From positions 419,876,283-419,940,282 of the forward strand of contig NC_085140.1 of NCBI RefSeq assembly GCF_024139115.2: a stretch of DNA of 64,000 nucleotides. The letters run 5' to 3'. Source of the stretch: Armigeres subalbatus. Taxonomy: Eukaryota > Arthropoda > Insecta > Diptera > Culicidae. A program made the position numbers and the translations under genes. Under the pieces are notes generated by a model that was given only the letters and a program-made list of their open reading frames with translations, was not told where the DNA came from and made no database searches. Within the stretch, counting starts at the first letter, position 1; every line of letters starts with the position of its first letter. Below, piece after piece: positions 54,601-64,000 of this stretch.

Positions 54601-57600
54601 GACCGACTCTGACTGATCTGGACTGATCTGGACTGGATCCTTGACCGGACTGACCTGGATCTGACTGGATCTGGACTGACCTGACTGGATCTGGACTGGA
54701 TCTGACTGGATCTGACTGGACTGATCTGACTGACCTGGACTGGACCTGACTTGACTCAATTGACTGACTGACTGACCTGACTGGACTGACCGACTGACCT
54801 GACTGGACTTGGACTGAACTGGACCGACCTGGACTGGATCTGGACTGGATCTGGACTGGACCTGACTGGATCTGGACTGACCGATCTGGACTGACCTGAC
54901 TGACCTGATCTGGACCGACCTGGACTGATCTGGACTGGACTGACTGGATCTGGACTGGATCTGACTGGATCTGGACTGGATCTGGACTGACCTGGACTGG
55001 ACTGGACCGACCTGGACTCGGATCTTGACTGGACTGACCTCGACCTGATCTGACCTGACTGGACCGATCGACTGACCTGACTGGATCTGGACTGGATCTG
55101 GACTGACCTGACTGACCTGGACTGATCTGGACTGACCTGGACTGACCTGACTGATCTGGACTGACCTGGACTGACCTGGACTGACTTGACTGACCTGACT
55201 GACTGGATCTGACTGACCTGGACTGGATTCGACTGGACTGGATCTGGACTGACCTGGACTTGACTGACCTGACTGACTGACCTGACTGACTGATCGACCT
55301 GGACTGGATCTGGACTGACCTGGACTGGATCTGGACTGATCTGGACTGATCTGGACTGACCTGACTGGACTGACCTTGGGATCGACCTGGACTGATCGAT
55401 CTGGACTGGATCTGGACCGATCTGACCGATCTGGACTGACCTGGACTGACCTGGACTGGACCTGGACTGGATCTGGACCGGACTTGACCGATCTGACTGA
55501 CTGGACTGACCTGGATCGACTGACCTGGACTGACCTGACCGATCCTGGACTGGACCTGACTGATCTGAATTCTGACTGACCTGGATCTGGACCGACCTGG
55601 ACTGACCTGGATCTGGACCGATTTGGACTGACCTGACTGGACCTGGACCGATCTGGACCGGATCTGGACTGACCTGACTGACCTGGACTGAACCTGGACT
55701 GACCTGACTGACCTGGACTGGACCTGACCGATCTGGACCGACCTGGACTGATCTGACTCGATCTGGACTGACCTGACCGACCTGGACTGACCTTGACTGG
55801 ACCTGACTGGATCTGGACTGACCTGGACTGACCTGGACTGGATCTGGACTGACCTTGGACTGACCTGACTGGATCTGCTCGTGATCTGAATCTTGACTGG
55901 ATCTTGATCTGACCGATCTGGACTGGACTCTGACTGGATCTGACTGACCTGACTGGATCTGGACTGGATCTGGACTGACCTGACTGGATCTGGACTGATC
56001 TGGACTGGATCTTGACTGGATCTGGACTGACCTGACCGACTGGACTGGATCTGGACTGATCTGGACTGGATCTGGACTGACCTGGACTGACTTGGACTGA
56101 CCTGGACTGATCTGGACTGACTCTGGACTGACCTGACTGGATCTGGACTGGATCTGGACTGACCTGACTGACCTGACTGGATCTGGACTGGATCTGACTG
56201 GACCTGACTGACCTGACTGGATCTGGACTGACCTGGACTGACCTGGACCTGGACTCTGGACTGACTGGACCGACTGGACCGACTGGACTGGATCGGACTG
56301 GACTTGACCTGACTGGATCTGGACTGGACCGACCGACTGACCTGGACCGATCCTGGACCGACCTGACTGGATCTTGGACTGATCTGGACTGGATCTGACC
56401 TGACTGACTTGACTGACCTGGACTGACCTGGACTGACCTGGACTGACCTGACTGACTGGACTGGACTGGATCTGGACTGATCGGACTGACCTGGACTGGA
56501 TCTGGACTGACCGACCTTGACTGGACTGGACTGACTGGACTGATCTGACTGGATCTGGACTGGATCTGGACTGACTGACCGACCTGGACTGACCTGACTG
56601 GATCTGGACTGACCTGGACTGACCTGACCGATCTGGACTGACCTGACCGACCTGACTGGACTGGACTGACTCGACTGACCGACTGACTGACCGACTGACT
56701 GGACTGATCTGACCGACCTGGACCGACTGACCGACCTGGATCGATCTGGACTGACTGGACTGACCTGACCGACCTGGACTGACCTGACTGACTGACCGGA
56801 CTGACCTGGACTGGATCTGGACTGGACCTGGACCGACTCTGGACTGGATCTTGACTGGATCTGGACTGACCTGGACTGATCTGGACTGGATCTGGACTGG
56901 ATCTGGATCTGGACTGACTGACCTGGACTGGACTGAACCTGGACTGGATCTGGACCGATCTGGACTGATCTGACCTGGATCTGACTGACCTGGACTGACC
57001 TGGACTGGATCTGGACTGATCCTGGACCGACCTGGACTGACCTTTGGACTGACTTGACCGATCGACCTGGACCGACTTGGACTGACCGACTGACCTGGGA
57101 CTGACCTGGACTGGACTTGACCGGATCTGACTGGACTTGATCGACTTGACCTGGACTGGACTGGATCTGACTGATCTGACTGGACCTGACTGGATCTGGA
57201 CTGATCTGACTGACCTGGACTGGATCTTGACTGGATCTGGACTGGATCTGACTGGATCTGGACTGACCTGACTGGACTGGACTGATCTGGACTGACCTGA
57301 CTGATCTGGACTGACCGATCTGACTGGATCTGGACTGGATCTGGACTGACCTGACCTGACCGACTTGACTGATCTGGACTGGATCTGACTGGATCTGGAC
57401 TGGATCTGGACTGACCGACTGGATCTGACTGGACCTGGACTGGATCTGGACTGACCTGGACTGACCTGGACTGGATCTGACTCGACCTGGACCGATCTGG
57501 ACTGGACCTGGACTGGATCGGACTGACCTGACTGGATCTGACTGACTTGGACTGGATCTGGACTGACTGGACTGACTTGACTGACTTGACCGATCTGGAC

Positions 57601-60600
57601 TGGATCTGACTGACCTGGACTGGATCTGGACTGGATCTGGACTGACCTGGACTGGACTGACTGGACTGACCTGGACTGGATCTGGGACTGACCTGGACCG
57701 ACCTGGACTGACCTGGACTGGACCTGACTGGATCTGACTGACCTGGACTGATCTGACTGGATCTGGACTGACCTGACTGATCTGGACTGGATCTGGACTG
57801 ACCTGGACTGATCTGACTGGATCTGGACTGGATCTGGACTGATCTGGACTGACCTGACTGACCTGGACTGACCTGGACTGACTCTGACTGACCTGGACTG
57901 ACCTGACTGGATCTGACCGATCTTGGACCGACTCGGACCGACCTGACTGGACCTGGACTGACCTGGACTGGACTGGACTGACCTGGACTGGACCTGGACT
58001 GACCTGACTGACCTGACCGGATCTGGACTGGATCTGGACTGGAATTGGACTGACTGGATCTGGACCGACTGGACTGACCTGACCGGATCTGGACTGGATC
58101 TGACTGGACCTGGACTGGACTGGACTGGACCTGACTGGATCGACTGGACCGACTCTGACCGAACTGGACTGACTGGACTGACCGACTGGACTGGATCTGA
58201 CCGGATCTTGACTGACCTGGACTGACCTGACTGATCTGGGACTGGATCTGGACCGACCTGGACTGGATCTGGACTGGACTTGGACTGACCTGACTGACCT
58301 GGACTGGATCTGGACTGACCTGGACTGACCTGGACTGGATCTGGACTGGACCTGGACTGGATCTGGACTGATCTGGACTGACCTGGACCGACCTGGACTG
58401 ACCTGACTGACCTGACTGGATCTGGACTGGATCTGACTGACTTGACTGACCTGACTGACTGATCTGGACTGGACTTGACTGGATCTGGACTGGACCTGGA
58501 CTGACCTGGACTGGATCTTGGACTGGATCTGGACTGACCTGGACTGACCTGGACTGACCTGGACTGGATCTGGACTGGATCTGGACTGACCTGGACTGGA
58601 TCTGGACCGACCTGGACTGGACTGGACTGACCTGACTGATCTGGACTGGATCTGGACTGACCTGACTGGATCTGGACTGGATCTGGACCGACTGACTGGA
58701 TCTGGACCGACCTGACCGACTGGACTGGATCTGGACTGACTTGGACTGATCTGGACTGACCTGGATCGATCTGGACTGACCTGGACTGGACCTGGACTGG
58801 ATCCTGACTGGATCTGGACTGGATCTGGACTGACTGGACTGACCTGGATCTGACCTGACTGACCTGATCTGGACTGGATCTGGACTGGACCTGGACTGGA
58901 TTTGACTGGACTGACTGGATCTGGACTGACCTGGACCGATCTGGACTGACCCTGACCGGACTGGATCGACCTGGACTGGATCTGACCGACCTGACTGGAT
59001 CTGGACTGACCTGGACTGACCTGGACTGACCTGACTGGACTTGGACCTGACCGGATCTGACTGATCTGGACTGGACCTGGACTGGATCTGGACTGACCTG
59101 ACTGACCTGGACTGGACCTGGACTGACCTGACTGGATCTGACTGACTGACTTGACTCTGGATCTGGACTGACCTGGACTGATCTGACTGGACCTGGACTG
59201 ACCTGGACCGATCCAATTGACCTTGGACTGGACTGACTGGACTGACCGACTGACCTGACCTCTGGACTGACCTGGACTGACTTGGACTGGATCTGGACTG
59301 ACCTGGACTGGATCTGGACTGACCTTGACTGATCTGGACTTGACCTGGACTGGACCTGACTGGATTGACCTGGACCGATCTGACTGACTTGGACTGACCT
59401 GGACTGGATCCTGGACTGATCTGGACTGACCTGGACTGGATCGACTGACCTGGACTGACCTGGATCGACCGGACTGGACCGACCTGACCTGGACTGGATC
59501 TGACCGATCTGGACCGACTGACCTGACTGATCTTGAACCGACCTGGACCTGACTGACCGGATGACTGACCTGACCGACCTGGACCGAACTGGACCTGACC
59601 TTGACCGACCTGACTGGACCTGACTGACTTGACCGATCTGGACTGACCTGACTGACCAGACTGGATCTGACTGACCTGACTGGATCTGGACCGATCTGGA
59701 TCTGGACTGACCTGACTGGATCTGGACTGGATCTGACTGACCTGACCGACCTGACTGATCTGGACTGGATCTGGACTGGACCTGACTGGACCTGGACCGA
59801 TCTGGACTGACCTGGACTGGATCTGGACTGATCTGACTTGACCTGGACTGACCTGGACTGGATCTGGACTGATCCTGACTGGACCTGGACTGACCTGGAC
59901 TGGATCTGACTGGATCTGGACTGATCTGGACTGATCTGGACCGATCTGACCAGATCTGGACTGACCTGACTGATCTGACTTGACCTGACTGACCTTTGAC
60001 CGACTGACTTGACTGGACTCGACTTGGGATCTGACTGACTCGACCTGACCTGGATCTGACTGGATCTGGACTGACCTTGGACTGACCTGGACTGGACTGA
60101 CCTGACTGGACTGACTGGACTGACCTGGACTGACCTGACTGGATCGGGACTGGATCCTGACCGACCTGGACCGGATCGACTGACCTGACCGACTCCTGGA
60201 CTGACCTGGATCTGACTGACCTGACCGACCTGGACTGATCTGGACCGACCTGACTGGATCTGGACCGGACCTGGACCGATCCTGACTGACTCTGACCGAC
60301 CTGGACCGGACCTCTGACCGATCTGGACCGATCTGGACCTGGATCTGACTGACTTGGACTGATCCTGGACTGATCGGGACTGACCTGATCTGGAATTGAC
60401 CGACTCTGACCTGGACACTGACCTGGACTGGATCTGACTGATCTGGACTGACTGGATCTGGACTGACTTGACCGACTGGACTGGATCTGGACTGACTGGA
60501 CTGACCTGGACCTGGATCTGGACTGGATCTGACCGGATCTGACTGACCTGGACTGACTTGACTGACTGATCTGGATCTGACCTGGACTGGACCTGGACTG

Positions 60601-63600
60601 ACCTGGACTGATCGACCGACCTGGACTGGATCTGATCTGGATCTGGACTGACCTGGACTGACTTGGACTGACTGGATCTGGACTGGATGACTGACCGACT
60701 CTGACTGACCTTGGACCGATCTGGACCGATCTGGACCGACTGACCTGGACTGACCTGGACTGGACTGGACTGACCTGGACTGGATCTGGACTGACCTGAC
60801 TGATCTGACTGGACCTGACCGACCTGGACTGATCTGGACTGGACCTGGACTGGATCTGACCTGACTGGACTGGACTGGATCTGGACTGACTGGACTGACC
60901 TGGACTGACCTGGACTGACCTGACTGGACTGATCTGACTGGACTGACCTGGACTGATCTGGACTGGATCTGGACTGGACCTGGACTGGATCTGGACTGAC
61001 TGACTGGATCTGGACCGATCTGGACTGACCGACTGGATCTGGACTGGATCTGGACTGACCTGACTGGATCTGACCGACTTGGACTGGATCTGACTTGACC
61101 GACTGGACTGACTGACTCGACCTGACCGACTGGACTGACTGGATCTGGACTGACCTGGACTGATCTGGACTGGATCTGGACTGACCTGGACTGGATCTGG
61201 ACTGGATCTGGACTGACCTGACTGACCTGGACTGGACCTGACTGGATCTGGACTGATCTGGACTGACCTGACTGGACCTGGACTGACCTGACCGACCTGG
61301 ACTTGACCTGACCTGGACTGACCGACCTGACCGATCTGGACTGGACCTGACTGATCTGGACTGGATCTTGGACTGGATCTGGACTGGATCTGGACTGGAC
61401 TGACTCGACTGGATCTGGACTGACCTGACTGGACCTGACTGGACTGGATCTGGACTGACTGGACTGGACTTGACTGGATCTGGACTGATCTGGACTGACC
61501 TGGACTGGATCTGGACTGACCTGACCGATCTGGACTGACCTGACTGATCTGACTGGATCTTGACTGACCTGACTGACCTGGACTGACTTGGATCTGACTG
61601 GATCCGACTGACCTGGACTGGACCTGGACTGACCTGGACTGACTCTGACCGACCTGGACTGGACTCTGACCGATCTGGACTGGACCCTGACTGACCTGAC
61701 TGGATCTGGACCGATCTGGACTGGATCTGGACTGGATCCTGGACTGACCTTGACCGAACTGGACTGACCTGACTTGACTGAACCTGGACTGGACCTGACT
61801 GATCTGGACTGATCTGACCGGATCTGGACTGACTGGATCTGGATCCTGACCGACCTGGACTGACCTGGACTGGACCTGGACTGACCCTGGACTGACTTGA
61901 CTGACTGACCTGGGACTGACCTGGATCGATCTGGACTGACCTGGACTGACTGGACTGGACTGACCGGGACTGACTGGACCTGATTGATCTGACCGATCCT
62001 GACTGACCTGGACTCGACCTGACTGGATCGGATCTGACTGGATCTGGGACCGGACTGGACTGGAACTGGACCGATTGACTTGACCTGGACCGATCTGACC
62101 TGACTGACCTGGATCTGACTGGATCTGGACTGACTGACTGATCTGGACTGGATCTGGACTGGATCTGGACTGACCTGGACTGATCTGGACTGGATCTGAC
62201 TGGACCTGGACTGACCTGACTGGATCTGGAACTGACCGACCTGGACTGACCGACCTGGACTGACCTGGATCGGACCTGGACTGACTGGACTGGATCTGGA
62301 CTGACCTGGACTGACCTGACTTGACTGACCTGGACTGGATCTGACTGACTGGACCGACTTGACTGGACCTGGACTGGATCTGGACTGACCTGGACTTCGA
62401 CTCTGGACTGACTGACTGACTGATCTGGACTGGATCTGGACTGACCTGGACTGGATCTGACTGGATCCTGACCTGACTGGACTGACTGGACCGACCTGGA
62501 CGGATTGACCGACTGATCTGACTGACCTGGACCGATCTGGATCGACTTGACTGACCGACCTTGGATCTGGGACTGGATCTGACTGATCTGGACTGACCTG
62601 ACTGGATCTGGACTGACTTGACTGGACCTGACTGACCGACTGACCTGACCGATCTGACTGGATCTGGATCTGACCTGGACTGACTGACTGATCTGGATCT
62701 TGACTGACCTGACTTGGACCTGGACTTGACCTGGACTGGACCTGGACTGACCTGGACTGATCTGACTGGACCTGGACTGGATCTGGACTGGATCTGGACT
62801 GACCTGGACTGACCTGGACTGACTCTGGACTGACTGGACTGGATCTTGACTGATCGGACTGGATCTGGACTGACCTGGACTGGATCTGGACTGGACCTGG
62901 ACTGGATCTGACTGGATCTGGACTGATCTTGACTGACCTGGACTGACCTGGACTGGATCTGGACCGATCTGGACTGACCTGACCGGATCTGGACTGGATC
63001 TGGACTGGATCTGGACCGACCTGGACTGACCTGACTGACTTGACTGGATCTGACTGACTGGACCTGGACTGACTGGATCTGGACTGACCTGGACCTGATC
63101 TGACGACTTGGACTGGACCTGACTGATCCTGACTGACCTGGACTGACCTGGACTGACCTGGACTGATCTGACTGGACCTGGACCGACTGGATCTGGACTG
63201 ATCTGGACTGGATCTGACCTGACTGGATCTGGACTGACCTGGACTGACCGATCTGACTGGACCTGGACTGGATCTGGACTGGATCTGACTGACCTGGACT
63301 GACTGATCGATCTGGATCTGACTGACCTGGACTGGATCTGGACTGACCGACTGACTGACTGGACTGGATCTGGACTGGATCTGACTGACTGACTGGATCT
63401 GACGATCTGACCTTGACTGACTGACTCTGGACTGCATTCTGGACTGACTGACTGATCTGACTTCCGACTGACCTGGTAATGACTGGATCGATGACTGGAC
63501 CGACCTGACTTGGACTTACTGGATCTGGACCTGACTTCCTGGACTCTGACCGATCTGGAACTGGACTGGCTCTGACTGGACTGACTGGATCGGTTCGAAC

Positions 63601-64000
63601 GACTGACTGGACCTTGGAAACGGATCTGGACTGACTTGGACTGGACTGGACTGGACTGGACTGACTTGGACTGACCTGGACTGGATCTGGACTGACTTGG
63701 ACTCGATCTGGACCTTGGATCTGACTGGATCTTGGACTGACCTGACCGATCTGACTGACCTGACCGATCTTGACTGACCTGGACTGGATCTGGACTGGAT
63801 CTGACTGATCTGACTGACCTGACTGGATCGACTGACCTGGATTGATGACCTGGATCTGGATTGACCTGACTCCTGACTGGATCTGGACTGATATAGACTG
63901 GATCTTGGCCTGAACTGATCTGGCCCTGACTGGATCTGGACTGGATCTGGAACGGATCTGGACTGATCTGGACTGACCTGGACTGGATCTGGTACCTGAT
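51641..64000 (+). repeat. Satellite of CTGGACTGGAT/CTGGACTGACC words, at least 12.3 kb
   Basis: Made almost only of CTGGA, CTGGAT, CTGACC, CTGATC and CTGA words, mostly in 10-11 bp pairs; irregular order with no obvious higher-order unit by eye. The right 560 bp (from about 63440) is more degenerate, suggesting an edge near the window end. The minus strand has almost no stop triplets in any frame, which yields frames of up to 2893 codons; none begins or ends like a gene and all are Ser/Gln/Val/Pro repeats. Confidence 0.96.

Noticed and set aside
52160..63437. Minus-strand open frames of 2752, 2893, 1055 and 345 codons
   Set aside because: They lie wholly in the CTGGA/CTGAC satellite. All three minus frames are open because TCA, CTA and TTA are nearly absent from the plus strand; the peptides are Ser/Gln/Val/Pro word repeats with no domain.

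Overview
This is eukaryotic, repeat-dominated DNA of the kind found in large mosquito genomes, most likely an Aedes-type culicine. The reasons are a spliced NADPH-oxidase gene with introns of many kilobases, RNase H-bearing, RTE- and CR1-type non-LTR retrotransposons, tRNA-derived SINEs, many short foldback/MITE elements and several minisatellites. The species call is inference; no database was searched.

The only cellular protein gene I can support is a NOX5-type, EF-hand NADPH oxidase on the minus strand. Six exons are visible, from 42474 down to 15355, with matching splice phases: three lie together at 42052-42474, one at 40358-40443, then after an intron of about 24.6 kb two more at 15659-15783 and 15355-15575. 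They encode EF-hand modules, the linker and the first membrane helix. The heme-binding helices and the FAD/NADPH domain are not in the window, nor is a start codon, so positions 1-15354 look like the next intron and 42475 onward an upstream intron or 5' flank. Four near-identical tRNA-Val(CAC) genes lie on the plus strand, three inside the large intron and one in the next.

Layout. 1-9330: decayed RNase H-bearing LINE (minus), split by a 3.8-kb non-coding LTR retrotransposon whose leader carries five hairpins with covarying stems. 9362-15354: MITEs, a 5'-truncated RTE copy with a 15-bp target duplication, direct repeats. 15355-15783: Nox exons. 15784-19760: SINE and nested MITEs. About 19765-25215: a giant foldback structure whose arms contain a 24-bp minisatellite, interrupted by a SINE that itself holds a hAT-like MITE. 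25480-31153: SINE, MITE, tRNA-Val and a 3'-truncated CR1-type LINE. 32430-33950: a palindromic-unit minisatellite. 34906-36189: two foldback transposons. 37573-38800: a foldback with GGCC-palindrome arms and a core of six GAGACGTCTC-centred palindromes. 40220-41071: a perfect 34-bp inverted repeat, a Nox exon and a tRNA. 42052-42474: Nox exons. 42890-47673: two more foldbacks with minisatellite arms. 47945-50920: foldback, transposase-like remnant and unique DNA. 50925-64000: two related short-period satellites, the second running off the window.

The two most distinctive signals are the five-hairpin array in the LTR-element leader and the repeated occurrence of one architecture, long inverted repeats with arms or cores built of short palindromic tandem units, in at least four sequence-unrelated elements within about 28 kb. 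The very long open frames over the satellites are composition artefacts, not genes.
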